This document shows, piece after piece, positions 21,191-31,904 of a stretch of DNA of 64,000 nucleotides (the stretch's first letter is position 1; every line of letters starts with the position of its first letter). The position numbers and the translations under genes were made by a program. Below the pieces are notes generated by a model. It did not search any database, had not been told where the DNA came from, and saw only the letters and a list, made by a program, of their open reading frames with translations. Source of the DNA: Cordia subcordata (Eukaryota; Streptophyta; Magnoliopsida; Boraginales; Cordiaceae); contig JAPTOF010000017.1 in the NCBI GenBank assembly GCA_028554755.1, forward strand, positions 8,432,001-8,496,000. The letters are read 5' to 3'.

Positions 21191-21251
21191 TTTTTTATTG
21201 TCAACCTCCCCGTGTTTCACATAATCTAGAAAATATTACAATTACGATAAT

Positions 21252-21569
21252 TTACAAAGTAACACCACCGCAGCCGCCGTTGCCGCCACCATCCCCATCA
21301 CTTCCACCACCACCACCACCGTCCCCACCACTTCCACTACCATCACCACCACCATCACCACCTCCATCACCATCACCACCACCTCCACCTCCACCACCAT
21401 CGCCACCACCACCATCATCAGTTCTACGGCGCCTGTGCTTTCTAGGTGAAGATTCTACACAAGCAAAGGCAAGCATAGACAAGATTGAAGTAGACATAAC
21501 AATAACACCAAGCATGAACAAGAGCCCTGAGCCGTTGTGCATAATAAAACCTGAAGGTTCATTTGCTAT
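21252..21569 (-). pseudogene. 3' part of split glycine-rich gene F (membrane helix and tail)
   Basis: The frame carries IANEPSGFIMHNG, a helix (GSGLLFMLGV through LAFACVE), SSPRKHRRRRT and an unusually acidic Gly/Asp tail with about 12 Asp, ending GGCGGVTL. The first exon part lies 5.8 kb away at 27365-27459, separated by a copia element inserted exactly between codons for Ile-Ala. The piece is still open and runs on into the 5' LTR, giving a 124-residue composite frame (21252-21626) whose first 19 residues are LTR-derived. Without the insertion this would be an intact type I cluster gene. Confidence 0.85.
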
Positions 21570-21902
21570 TGTTGAACGTGGCCTGTATTCTTGGGCAACA
21601 AGAATAGCAGATTTCCTTATTAGCATATTACCTTATTCGCTTGTTATCTTTTGTAGCACATAATTAATTAGTTACCTTTTCTGCTTAATAGGTTTAGGAA
21701 ACCTTTGCACTATAAATATGTGGCAATACTCATTATGTTATGTGTGAGAGAGAAACCAAAGTGAGAGCCTTGTAGCTTTCGTGATCAGTAATAGAATTAT
21801 TCTCTGCTGCCCGTGGACGTAGGCTTCAAAGCCGAACCACGTAATTTCTTGTGTCCGTTATTTCTTCTCGTATTCTTCGTGTTTGCATGTTTTTCTCCAA
21901 CA
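21570..21902 (+). repeat. 5' LTR of copia element 1
   Basis: Starts TGTTGAACGTGG, ends CTCCAACA. TATAAATA at 21711-21718 is the likely promoter TATA box, followed by a transcribed part with GAGAGAGAAACCAAAG. Same length as the 3' LTR. Confidence 0.95.
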
Positions 21903-22998
21903 AACTGGTATCTAGAGCTTAGGTATATTCCGGTGCTTGAGGGAAAAAGGAAAAACAAAACTCATCGTATAAATAAGGCGAAACCAAACAGAGCCTTAAT
22001 TTTTTTTTTCCAAACTAAAACCAAACACGGCCTTAAAACTAGCTGTGTTGGGTCTTGTTTGAAACCGCTCGCCGGAGTAGCCAAATCTCTGAAGCTTGGT
22101 ATCGTTGTGTTCGTCGTCACGCAAGGAACTCAACGGTACCTCTGTCATCGAATTTGGTGGCCGAAGGAGCAAGTTGCCATTGAAGAAGCTTTAAAGCTTG
22201 GTGCGCTTGGTGTTGACGGAGGTAGCGTATTCTGGCATGAAACTGGTGCGATACTGGTGCTGCTGTGGTCGCTATCGAACAAGGAGGGCATTGGTGTTGA
22301 CGGCGTAGCGTTTGGAGGCCTGCAGAGCAAGGAAGAACCGGGTCAGGTTGGCTGCGTTTTGGGTCAACTATCGGGTGAGGAAGACAAAGTTTTTGGGCCG
22401 GGTTTTTTTTTGTTTCGGGCGATTGTTTTTTTTTTGGGTTGGGTTCTGGCTTTGGGTGGACCGGGTTTTGGGTTATTATTATTTTTTTTGGGCTAGGCTA
22501 AGTTCTATTAATAAAAAAAAAATAATAGAAGATAATCCTTCTGGGCTTGGGTCGCGAATCGGGCCAGGGTAGTGGCCTTGTTCAATTTTTTTTTGGTCTG
22601 AAAGTTTTTTTTTGTTTGTTTGTTTTTGGGCTGGGCAAATTTTTAATTTTGGGTTGGGCCTAGTCCAAGAAGAAAAAAAAACTGATTTGACCTTTGACCA
22701 GCGTTGATCAGGGTTGACTTTGACCGTTGACCATTGACCAAGGGTTGACCGAGTTTGACCAAAGCCTTACCCCACGTTTTTCGACGTGCTAAGTCCGTTT
22801 TTGGGTTCTGTTTTTCCAGATTCTGCTCCGAAGTACGTGTTTAGGGATGATGTTGACTTTGACCAACAGGTTTGACTTTGACCGGTGTTGACCAAAGTTT
22901 ACCAGGGGTGTTCCTAAGGTTTTTCGACGTGCTGAATCCGTTTTTGCGATCCATTGAGTCAAATCCCATCCCGAAGAGTGAGTTTTGAGCAAACGAAG
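21903..22998 (+). promoter_or_regulatory. Primer-binding site and untranslated leader of copia element 1
   Basis: TGGTATCTAGAGC at 21906-21918 is a variant of the initiator-Met tRNA primer site usual in copia elements. The leader of almost 1.1 kb holds an open but composition-biased stretch (21813-22496) with no domain, T-rich tracts, and at 22687-22893 a cluster of 13 TTGAC[C/T] motifs, the core bound by WRKY factors, within two imperfect tandem units that both continue TTTTTCGACGTGCT. Confidence 0.75.
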
Positions 22999-24107
22999 AT
23001 GTCTTCCACAGGTGGAAAGTTTGAAATCGAGAAGTTTGACGGGAGAATGAGTTTCAGTCTTTGGAGGATCAGATTCAAGGCATTTATGACAATGAGGGAC
23101 TTTGGAAAGTCATTGAAGGAGCGATCCCGAAAAAGATAGAACCAGCAGTGAGAGAAGAACTCGAAGCGAAAGCCTTGAATGCAATACATATGTCCGTGAC
23201 AAATGAAGTATTGCTGGAGATTGCTAAGAAGACGACAGCAGTTGAGGCTTGGAATACTTTGGTGGAATTGTATGCATCTAAATCTCTCACCAATCGCCTC
23301 TACTTGAAGAAGCGATTGTATTATCTTAGAATGAAAGAAGGTACGTCACTAAAACAACACCTTGATGATTTTACCTCTTGTTTTATTGCTTTAAAGGATG
23401 TGGGTGTTAAAATTGATGACGAAGATCAAGCTATGATCGTATTATGCTTCTTACCGCCTTCATATATGAACTTTGTGGACACTATGTTGTACGGGAGGGA
23501 TAAAATTACTTTTGAAGATGTGATTACTTTATTAAAATCGAAGGATCTTCAAACACATATTTCGGGACATAGGGAAGAAGTTCATGGGGAAGGTTTAGTG
23601 AGTAGAGGGAGATCGGAGAATAGAGGTGGATCTTCGGATAGAAAGAAAAGCAAGTCAAGGTCAAAATCAAGAGCAAGGAAGCTACGCTATTTCGAGTGTG
23701 GCGAAAAGGGTCATATTAAGAAAGAATGTCCAAGACTGAGAAAAGGAAAGAAAAATGTGGAGAATTCAGCTAATGTGGTGGAGAGTGCTGACAGTGATGG
23801 AGATAACTCGAGTAGTACCGGGGAAGTTTTGACTATGAGTGGATCACAGTGGCAAAATCAATGGATTCTTGATACTGGTGCAACGTTCCATATGTGTCCT
23901 AGGCGCGACTGGTTCTCTTCTTATTCCAAAAGAGAAGGGAAAGTCTTTCTAGGTAATGATCTTTCGTTAAAGGTGGAGGGAATGGGCATCGTAAATATCA
24001 AGATGTTTGATGGTATTACAAGATCTCTCGAGTGTTGGCATGTACCGGAGCTGAAGAAAAACTTGATTTCTCTTGAGCGTTTGGATTCTCATGGATACAA
24101 ATTCTGA
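22999..24107 (+). pseudogene. gag and protease part of copia element 1
   Basis: Gag opens at ATG 22999 (MSSTGGKFEIEKFDG) and shifts frame near 23090; the second frame continues to a stop at 24105. It contains the capsid-like region (LKQHLDDFTSCFIALKD), a basic SR-like stretch (KKSKSRSKSRARK) and a zinc knuckle at about 23690-23735 in which the first Cys position is Tyr (YFECGEKGHIKKEC), so the knuckle is damaged. Protease active site DTGA is present near 23871. The stop at 24105 and another at 24252 interrupt the link to integrase. Confidence 0.85.
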
Positions 24108-25307
24108 AGTGAGAATGGTGTCTTAAAGGTGACCAAAGGTGCAATTGTGCTCTTGAAAGGGAACTTGACTGGCGGCCTATATGTCTTTCAAGGTAGTACG
24201 ATTCTGAGTGTTGCATTTATTACATCCGAGGAGAGTGATAATGACACTCTGTGATTATGGCACAAAAGGTTGGGCCATATGAGCGAGGGGACTGACCGAG
24301 CTGAGCAAGAGGGATTTGCTTTGTGGACAAAGAACTGGAAAGCTTGAATTCTGCGAGCATTGTGTCTTTGGAAAGCAAACCAGGGTGAAGTTCAGTAAGT
24401 GGCAGGAGAACACCAAAGGCACACTTGATTTTATCCATTCTGATCTTTGGGGTCCTAATAAAGTTCTTTCCAAGAAAGGTGCCAGGTATTATATCACTTT
24501 TATTGATGCATACTCTCGGATGGTATGGGTATACTTCTTAAAAACTAAAGATGAGGCGTTTCCAACATTTGTCGAGTGGAAGACGTTGATTGAGAAGCTG
24601 ACTGGTAAACAAATTAAGCGTCTTAGGACTGACAATGGGTTGGAATATTGCAACAAAAAGTTTGATGAGTTCTGCAAGAAACATGGCATTGTGAGACACC
24701 GCACATGTGTAGGGACACCACAACAGAATGGAGTTGCAGAACGCATGAATAGAACTCTGGTGGAGAGAGCTCGTTGTATGCTCTCTCAATGCAGTTTGAG
24801 TCAAGACTTTTGGGTCAAGTCGTCAATTCGGCATGCTTCTGGGTGATTAGGTCCCCATCCAAAGCTATTGAATTGAAAACTCCTTTTGAGTTATGGTCTG
24901 GTAAGCCTGCTGACTACTCTCGATTGAGGGTGTTCGGTTGCCCTGCATACGCTCACGTGAAGGATGGCAAGTTGGAGCCGAGGGCAAAGAAATGCATATT
25001 TCTAGGCTATGCGTCCGAGAGGAAAGGTTACAGGTTGTGGTGCACAGATCCAAAGTCTCCAGGTTTCCTCATCAGCAGGGATGTCACGTTCAATGAGTCT
25101 GCTTTATTAGACCAAGAAAAGGAGAAAGCGGTAGCTGATTTAGACCACGGTGTCAAAGAGCAGGTGGAGGTATTTTCTGATGTACCAAATGTTCCATCTA
25201 GCAATAGTAGCAGTCAAATTCAGCCGACTCAACCAACTGAGGCACATGATCAAAATATGCCTGAACAATGTATACAAAGATTGCCACTGGGCGAGAAAGG
25301 AGACTGA
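24108..25307 (+). pseudogene. integrase part of copia element 1
   Basis: The zinc-binding N-terminal region is recognisable (LWHKRLGHMSE, FCEHCVFGKQTRVKF), the catalytic core has HSDLWGP, LRTDNGLEY and QQNGVAERMNRTL, supplying the expected D,D,E residues. Stop codon at 24252, frameshifts near 24290 and near 24815, and a further shift near 25280 break it into segments. The C-terminal part (FGCPAYAHV, KKCIFLGYA, ISRDVTFNE) is typical of the copia GKGY-type domain. Confidence 0.85.
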
Positions 25308-26960
25308 TTAGAGAGCCTCAAAGGTATGGATACGCTAATCTTGTTGCTTATGCTTTGACTGTTGCCGAAACAATTGAAGGATATGAGCCGAATTCATACA
25401 AAGAGGCCATATCTGGGAAAGATTCTGCTCAGTGGGTGGGTGCCATGAGTGAGGAGATTGAGTCTCTTCATAAGAATCAAACATGGGAGCTTGTTGAATT
25501 GCCTAAGGGACAGCGAGTTGTCGGTTGCAAATGGGTTTACAAGAAAAAGGAAGGTACTCCAGGGGTTGAAGGTCCTCGATACAAGGCACGGTTGGTGGCA
25601 AAAGGCTATACACAAAGGGAGGGTGTTGACTTCAACGAAGTGTTCTCACCGGTTGTGAAGCATACTTCCATCAGGGTTTTACTTGCCTTGGTTGCTCTTC
25701 ATGACTTAGAGCTTGAGCAGCTAGATGTAAAAACAGCGTTTTTGCATGGTGATCTTGAAGAGAAAATTTACATGAGTCAGCCGGAGGGGTATGTAGTTCC
25801 TAGTAAGGAGAACCATGTTTGCAAACTGAAGAAATCCTTGTATGGGTTGAAGCAGTCACCTCGGCAATGGTACAAGAGATTTGACACATTCATGGTAAGT
25901 GCTGGATACACAAGGAGTGCTTACGACAGCTGTGTATATCTCAAGAAGCTTCCAGATGGTTCGTTTGTGTATTTGCTGTTGTATTCGATGATATGCTTAT
26001 TGCTGCTAAAAGCATGTCTGCAATCAACGAATTAAAGAAGCAGCTAGGTGATGAGTTTGAGATGAAGGATCTTGGAGCAGTGAAGAAGATTCTTGGCATG
26101 GAGATTCACAGATATAGAAACGCTGGGAAGCTATTCTTGTCTCAACAAAGTTATATTGAGAAGGTGCTGGAGCGTTTCAGGATGCTTAAAGCTAAGCTTG
26201 TGAGTGTGCCGCTTGCTGCTCACTTCAAATTGTCTGCAGATTTGTCACCTAAAACTAAGGAGGAGGTGGAGCATATGTCTCATGTTTCATACTCGAGTGC
26301 TGTTGGTAGCTTGATGTATGCTATGGTGTGCACTCGTCTTGATATTTCACATGCAGTTAGTGTTGTGAGCAGGTATATGGCATCAGCTGGGAAAACACAC
26401 TGGGAAGCGGTGAAATGGATAATGAGATATTTGCGTGGCATTGCGAATATAGGATTGCTATTTAGCAAGATGACTGGAGATTGCGCGAGGTTGGTGGGTT
26501 ATTGTGATTCAAACTTTGCGGGTGACCTTGATAAGAGAAGATCTCTGACGGGTTACGTGTTTACTCTCTCTGGATGTGCTATCAGTTGGAAAGCGACATT
26601 ACAGTCTACTGTGGCATTGTCGACTACTGAAGCGGAGTACATGGCAATTGCAGAAGCTGTGAAGGAGGCCATGTGGTTACAAGGCACAGTTCGTGATCTT
26701 GGATCGCAGAAGATACAAATCTGATCTTTTGTGATAGCCAGAGTGCAATCCATCTGACGAAGAATCAGATGTATCATGAGAAGACTAAACACATTGACAT
26801 CAGATATCATTTTATCAGAGATGTTGTATCACAAAGAATCATATCGGTGCAAAAGATATCTACCCATGAGAATCCAGCAGATATGATGACTAAGATAGTT
26901 CCAGTCAGCAAGTTTAAGCATTGCTTGGACTTGGTTGCTATTTGCGGTGCGGAGCATTGA
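25268..26960 (+). pseudogene. reverse transcriptase and RNase H part of copia element 1
   Basis: Conserved RT blocks WELVELPKGQ, GCKWVYKKK, ARLVAKGYTQREG, QLDVKTAFLHGDLEE, SLYGLKQSPRQWYKRF are in one frame up to 26035. A one-base deletion falls in the catalytic YxDD region near 25980, so the palm motif is broken and translation moves to another frame at 25993. RNase H follows (CDSNFAGDLDKRRSLTGY, STTEAEYMA) to a stop at 26722; a third frame 26769-26960 carries the end ([22 protein letters not shown]). No functional enzyme can come from this copy. Confidence 0.9.
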
Positions 26961-27031
26961 ACTCTTAGAGGCAGTTGGCTGCAGGGATGATGGTGTATTG
27001 ATTGGAGCGAATACGTGCCAAGGTGGAGATT

Positions 27032-27364
27032 TGTTGAATGTGGCCCGTATTCTTGGGCAACAAGAATAGCAGATTTCCTTATTAGCATATTACCTTATTC
27101 GCTTGTTACATTTTGTAGCACATAATTAATTAGTTGCCTTTTCTGCTTAATAGGTTTAGGAAACCTTTGCACTATAAATATGTGGCAATACTCATTATAT
27201 TATGTGTGAGAGAGAAACCAAAGTAAGAGCCTTGTAGCTTTCGTGATCAGTAATAGAATTATTCTCTGCTGCTCGTGGACGTAGGCTTCAAAGCCGAACC
27301 ACGTAATTTCTTGTGTCCGTTATTTCTTTTCGTATTTTTTGTGTTTTCATGTTTTTCTCCAACA
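27032..27364 (+). repeat. 3' LTR of copia element 1
   Basis: Starts TGTTGAATGTGG after a purine tract AAGGTGGAGA (27020-27029) and ends CTCCAACA. By-eye alignment with the 5' LTR gives about 12 substitutions and no indel. Confidence 0.95.
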
Positions 27365-27459
27365 GCTATATTATTATTGCCACCATGATATGCCACCAAG
27401 AAAAGTTCTTCCTGTCCCGCTATTCCTGACCTTAGGAAGGAATATAATAGCCTTGCCAT
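27365..27459 (-). pseudogene. 5' part of split glycine-rich gene F (N-terminal head)
   Basis: MARL is followed by an extra in-frame stretch (YSFLRSGIAGQEE, about 45 bp relative to copy G) and then FLVAYHGGNNNIA, where the retrotransposon interrupts. The open frame then runs into the 3' LTR and ends at 27259 after unrelated residues. The upstream region is like those of D1 and G. The extra 45 bp contain a short TTCCT/AGGAA inverted pair and could be a small transposon footprint or slippage. Confidence 0.85.
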
Positions 27460-27639
27460 TTCTCAACTATAGATAATATTTAATTTGTGTGAGTTGAGAA
27501 AATATATATTTTGCTTTGTTTTGGCTATGTGATATAACATGCTTTATAGTGCTAGTTTTACGTTAAACATCAGTGTCATTTGTCGTGTCTGCAACCATGC
27601 GTGTTTGTTTCTCCCTCCGAGTTGTGGAAAACTTGTCAG

Positions 27640-27770
27640 CCATAGTATTTTTCTGTAGAACTCTAGCGGATAATGTACCCATTGATTCTTTCTTCAAGCT
27701 TAGACTTGTCCAATTCACAATTTTCTAACCAAGTCAAATCAATCCACAGCAATAAGCAAACTGCCCTTTA
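27640..27770 (-). promoter_or_regulatory. Upstream module of split gene F
   Basis: TAGAACTCTAGCGGATAATG, TTCTTCAAGCTTAGACTTGT, CAATTTTCTAACCAAGTCAA and AATCCACAGCAA match the modules of D1 and G, about 190-310 bp upstream of the F start. Confidence 0.5.
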
Positions 27771-29808
27771 TTCAGTAGGTGGAGTCAACCATATACGGTT
27801 TGGTATTATTATTCATTCTTGTCGAGTGTCATCTCCTCTTTTCGTGAGCGCTTAGCGGACGCATCTAATGATAGAACTAAAGGGCAAGTAGGGGTAGCTA
27901 GTTACCTCGCTAGCCTTAAAAACAAGTTTTTTTTCTTTTTTTTATAATTTATTTACCAAAAATAATTTTGCATTTGTATTTTGCTCCCCAACTTAAAAGA
28001 AAAATAACAATAAGTTTGTATCTTTATTATTTATTGCTTTCACTTAAAAAAATTATTAGCATTAATTAGCATTCTAAAATTCCAAATACTATTAGCTATT
28101 TAGTTCAATTTTAATGATTCTCTATAATAATGTCATCTAACTCTAGACTGAAAATTTAATTAGTAATATTTAAGTTTTGACATCTTTATTAATTACTTTA
28201 TTTTTTATAAGAATATATTTATAAAAGAAGTAGTTGATAACTTGAGTATTAGTTCTTTATGATTTTTATGGCACATAAGAGAGGATGTCAAGCGAGATGT
28301 ATAAATATGAATATATAAATATTTTGGTATCAATTGATGAGAAATAGTTATTTCTATATGTACTCAAATATGTTTTGAGATTAAGAAATATGTTTTTGCT
28401 CAGTGCATCATGCATATTTTATAATTTAATGTATTTCTATATATGATATTTTATTTTAAAAAATCCGTTACTGTTTTGAGTTTTTTTTTTAATATTTCAG
28501 CCTCTAAGACAAATTCCTGGCTTCGCCACTAAACACATCAAAGATATGTTGTTGATTATATACTTATAACATTATGATGCCTCAAATTTATTCGACGTGA
28601 TTATGTTTGTTACTTAATATCACCCTTCTCTTTTATCCAAATTGGAAAATAACAAATCTCACAGTTTAGCAAAAAGGTCGAGTATTCAATGAAGTTTTAC
28701 AATTAATAAAATTTTACTTAATTCCCAAAAAAAAAAAAGCTTGTACGTCAATAACGGATCCTGCTGGAATGAGTTGCCAGTGGAATATTTTTATAGTAGT
28801 AGTTGTAGTGGTCAAAATTCAGCTAGTAATATAAAAGACACATAGCTCATCACTTGCTGCTTCCTGGAAAAGTTTGGCCCCTAAACAGCGGGTCGATTGC
28901 AGAGTTTTCAACCTATCAACTCCCTATTCATTTCGACAAATGCCGTAGTCAAAATAGTCTTCCGTAAAGATTACTTTGCTGGCAGTTAAAGATGTGATAA
29001 GTGACGGATAAACAATTAGATTAAGTGGTTGACTCTACTACGGTGTATGTTCACAGAGGGTTGGGGATGGGCGATGGGGGTAAAAAGAATGGTAAATTGT
29101 TATGGATTTCCATGTGATCTGGTAAATTGCTATGAATTTTCATGTAATCTTTTAAAATTGTATCAGATTGGGTGGAGGGGAAAAAAAGGGTAAATTACTA
29201 TGGATCTCTGTGTGCAAGGTCCTCTAAATTAAAAGTGCATTGGACCTTGCTGTATTATAAAAATGCCCTCATAATTTCTCATGGTCATTGAAAATAAGAA
29301 CACGCCTCTTGCCCTCTGTCTAAAAACTCGTCATTTTTAACATATTGTTAATTAAAATAACAAAATTAACCTTTGATCATGGCATGTCCTATACACAACC
29401 ACAAGGGGGCACGTGCTTATATCCAGTTAACAATCGGTAGAAAATGACAATTTTTTGGACAGGAAGCATGTGCTTATTTTCAATAATTATAGAAGGATAT
29501 ATGAGGAGATTTTTGTACCATTTGATTCACTTTGTAGAGGACCACATAGGAGTCCATTTAATTTCCCTAAAAAAGAAAGACGTGTGGTTTCTTCTTGATA
29601 AGATCATGCATTATAATTAAACAAGATAGAATTAGTACGAATTATTTGTTTGTCATTTCAATATTTTCACTATGGTCACTGATGTAACTATAAACTATCT
29701 CTTTATCATTTTATCATATTTGTAATGGTGTCAATAGTTCATTTATCGTTTGACTTTAATTATAACATCAATATAATAGTATGAGTTACGAGCCAATCTA
29801 TTATATTC
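27771..29808. other. Intergenic spacer upstream of gene F
   Basis: No gene recognised. 28550-28870 matches 11390-11600 and 31255-31345 (old upstream sequence of the cluster). 28490-28530 contains CTAAGACAAATTCCTGGCTT, common at the ends of degraded transposons. 29085-29160 has two imperfect 30-bp units starting GGTAAATTG. Confidence 0.45.
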
Positions 29809-30165
29809 CCAAAAGGATGACGTATTAATCAATTAAGCCATGACCGCCATTAAGAAGAACCTAATAAACAAGTCTTTTCAAATACCATAATAACATATCT
29901 CAAGTTGACATTATTGCGTACAATTTTTTCTTTTCAAGAAAATAAATAAATAAATAAAAGCAATTTCGTACGCGAAACTCTCGGACAAATTAAAGCCAAA
30001 GATATTTATAGCAAGGATGACCATCTGCATTAGTTTGGCTACAGGGTGTATAGCATCATTTTCATTGTTCCATAAATGCAATTCTATCAGGCCATTCATT
30101 GGAGTAAGAGATATTTTCATTCTCTATAAGATATATGAACATAAATGAAAATTTCACTTGCATAC
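29809..30165 (-). repeat. Duplicated segment with coding-like minus frame, copy 1
   Basis: Minus strand encodes a 69-residue frame (29911-30120) starting MKISLTPMNGLIELHLWNNE and including HPVAKLMQMVILAINIFGF. The paralogous segment 31905-32235 preserves a similar reading (SLIELLVRNDENDAL, PKLMQIATNIFGPG) in one frame. I do not recognise the protein. Identity seems higher where the frame is open, which could mean a once-coding origin. Confidence 0.5.
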
Positions 30166-30233
30166 TCCAAGATACATATTTACTTGTATACTGAATTTGA
30201 TTACACCAAAATATTATACAAAATAATTAAAGG

Positions 30234-30545
30234 GTAAAGTACAATGGATCTCTTTATGATTTAATTAAAGTGTGTTGAACCTCTTTTATTTCAAAATCTA
30301 TCATAATTTCTTTTTACGTCCTAAAACACAGTACCATGCCCCAAAAAGGGAAAATTAGTATGTTATGTTTTAGAGCGTAGAGGAAGAATATGAAACTTTA
30401 AAAAGAAAAAGGAGATTTCGAAAAATTTTAATAACACATAAGGATCTGATGTACTCTAAACAAACGGTAAAAAATCGAAGAAGTTTAATCTATTTTACCT
30501 CAAAGTAAGAAGCACACACGCTTGTTATTTTTTTGGTCAACGTCA
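30234..30545. repeat. Dispersed repeat, copy 2
   Basis: GTAAAGTACAATGGATCTCT, TTAAAGTGTGTTGAACCTCT, GTTATGTTTTAGAGCGTAGA and AATTTTAATAACACATAAGG, in the same order as 20899-21190 and 50125-50400. Confidence 0.6.
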
Positions 30546-30587
30546 CCATGTTTCACATAATATAGTCTAGAAACAAATTACAATAAT

Positions 30588-30869
30588 TCATCCACCACCT
30601 CCTCCGCCACCACAGCCTCCACCACCACCGCAGCCTCCGCCACCACCACCGCCACCATAGAATCCACCACCAGTTCTACGACGCCTGCGCTTTCCACGTG
30701 AAGACTCTACACAAGCAAAGACAAGCATAGACAAAATTGAGATAGACATAACAATCACACCAAGCATGAACAAGAGCCCTGAGCCCTTATGCATAATAAC
30801 ACCTGAAGCTTCATTTGCTATACTATTATTGCCACCATGATCTGCCACCAAGAAAAATAGCCTTGCCAT
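30588..30869 (-). CDS. Type I glycine-rich single-pass membrane protein (cluster copy G)
   Basis: Encodes 93 residues and is the best reference copy of the type I head. MARLFFLVADHGGNNSIANE, residues 21-30 ASGVIMHKGS, helix at 31-53 (GLLFMLGVIVMSIS... LVFAC), VESSRGKRRRRRT, then a Gly/Cys tail starting GGGFYGG and containing GGGGGCGGGG units. Five consecutive Arg right after the helix predict that the tail stays on the cytosolic side. Cys at the helix exit is conserved in B, D1, D2, E, F and G. No intron. It is the rightmost member of the cluster. Nothing in it indicates an enzyme; a structural, scaffolding or stress-related membrane role is a guess. Confidence 0.8.
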   Translation of the reverse strand: MARLFFLVADHGGNNSIANEASGVIMHKGSGLLFMLGVIVMSISILSMLVFACVESSRGKRRRRRTGGGFYGGGGGGGGCGGGGGCGGGGGGG

Positions 30870-31079
30870 TTCTCAACTATAGATATATAAGTCTGTGTCT
30901 GGTTTAGAGAAGATATTATTTTTTGTTTTAGCTATGAGATATAACATGTTTTTATAGTACTAGTTTTATGCCAAAACTTAAACATTAGTATCATAATTTG
31001 TATTGACCTGGTAAAGATGCATGCATGTTTCTCTTAATTCTTTTAGTTGTGGAACACTTGTCAGTTTTAGTACTTTTTT

Positions 31080-31200
31080 ATAGAACTAGTGGATGATGTA
31101 CCAATTGATTCTACTTCAAGCTTAAGACTTTTCCAATTTTTAATTTTCTAACCAAGTCAAACCAATTCATAGCAAGCAATCCACCTTTATTCACTAGGCG
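31080..31200 (-). promoter_or_regulatory. Upstream module of copy G
   Basis: TAGAACTAGTGGATGATG, CTTCAAGCTTAAGACTTTTC, TTTTCTAACCAAGTCAAACC and CATAGCAAGCAATCCACC, about 210-330 bp upstream of the G start and collinear with the F and D1 modules. Confidence 0.5.
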
Positions 31201-31660
31201 GAGTTAGTTATATGGTTTGATTATATTATTCATTTTTATCGGATGTAAATATTGTTGATTATATACTTACAATATGATGGCTCAAATTTATTTACGGACT
31301 CAACTTGGTCGTGTTGATTCAGCTAGTAATGGAAAGGACATGCAACTTCGAACAAGTTAAGTAGTCGAGACTACTAATGTTTTGCATTCAAATTTTATAA
31401 GGGACGGAAGTTGGATAGCATTGGGGATGCAGGGGTAAAAGAAATAAAAGAAGGTGTAGGTATCTCTTGGCAAGTTTATTCGTTATAATTAAGGGAGATA
31501 CAATTGTTATGAATTATTTGTTTCTCTTAATTTCATTACAAGTAAGACATAGTTTATTGTCTTTGGTATAATTGTCCATGTTGATTTATCATTTTATCAT
31601 AACTATAGCATTGGCAATAGTTTATTTATCATTTTATTATAACTATTATATCAGTATAAT

Positions 31661-31883
31661 GGACTCGTTTGGATTGATTTTTTCTAAAAGTACTTTCTTT
31701 TAACAACTTTTGAAAAAAGTGTATTTTTTTTAGAAGCTAAAAATTCCAACTTCTAAAAAAATTATATTTGAATTTTTTAAAGAGTTTAAGCTTCTCTGAA
31801 AATCAAGTCAAATAATTATTACAAAAAAATTATACCTTTTTTTTAGGAAAAAAGTATATTTTTTTCCTGAAAAAAAGTTGCCC
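31661..31883. mobile_element. Tourist-like MITE (copy 4)
   Basis: About 223 bp, left end GGACTCGTTTGGATTGA, right end eroded (AAAAAAGTTGCCC), flanked by AAT on both sides (31658-31660, 31884-31886). The paralogous stretch near 29770-29790 (AATATAATAGTATGAGTTAC) has no insert and serves as an empty site. Confidence 0.75.
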
Positions 31884-31904
31884 AATATTATGAGTTACGA
31901 CCAA

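Larger units (their letters stand above)
21570..27364 (+). mobile_element. Ty1/copia LTR retrotransposon inserted in gene F (decayed, Tork/Tnt1-like)
   Basis: 5795 bp bounded by two 333-bp LTRs and a perfect 5-bp target duplication GCTAT (21565-21569 and 27365-27369). Order is LTR, primer-binding site, long leader, gag, protease, integrase, reverse transcriptase, RNase H, purine tract, LTR, which is the copia order. Gag start and overall layout resemble Tork/Tnt1-like elements. The polyprotein has two in-frame stops and about six frameshifts, so it cannot move by itself. LTRs differ at about 12 of 333 positions, suggesting insertion of order one to a few million years ago at usual plant rates (inference). 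It lies antisense to the gene it disrupted. Confidence 0.95.

Noticed and set aside
22145..22572. Frames in the leader of copia element 1
   Set aside because: Biased composition with T and G runs, no domain, and located between primer site and gag where copia elements have untranslated leader.
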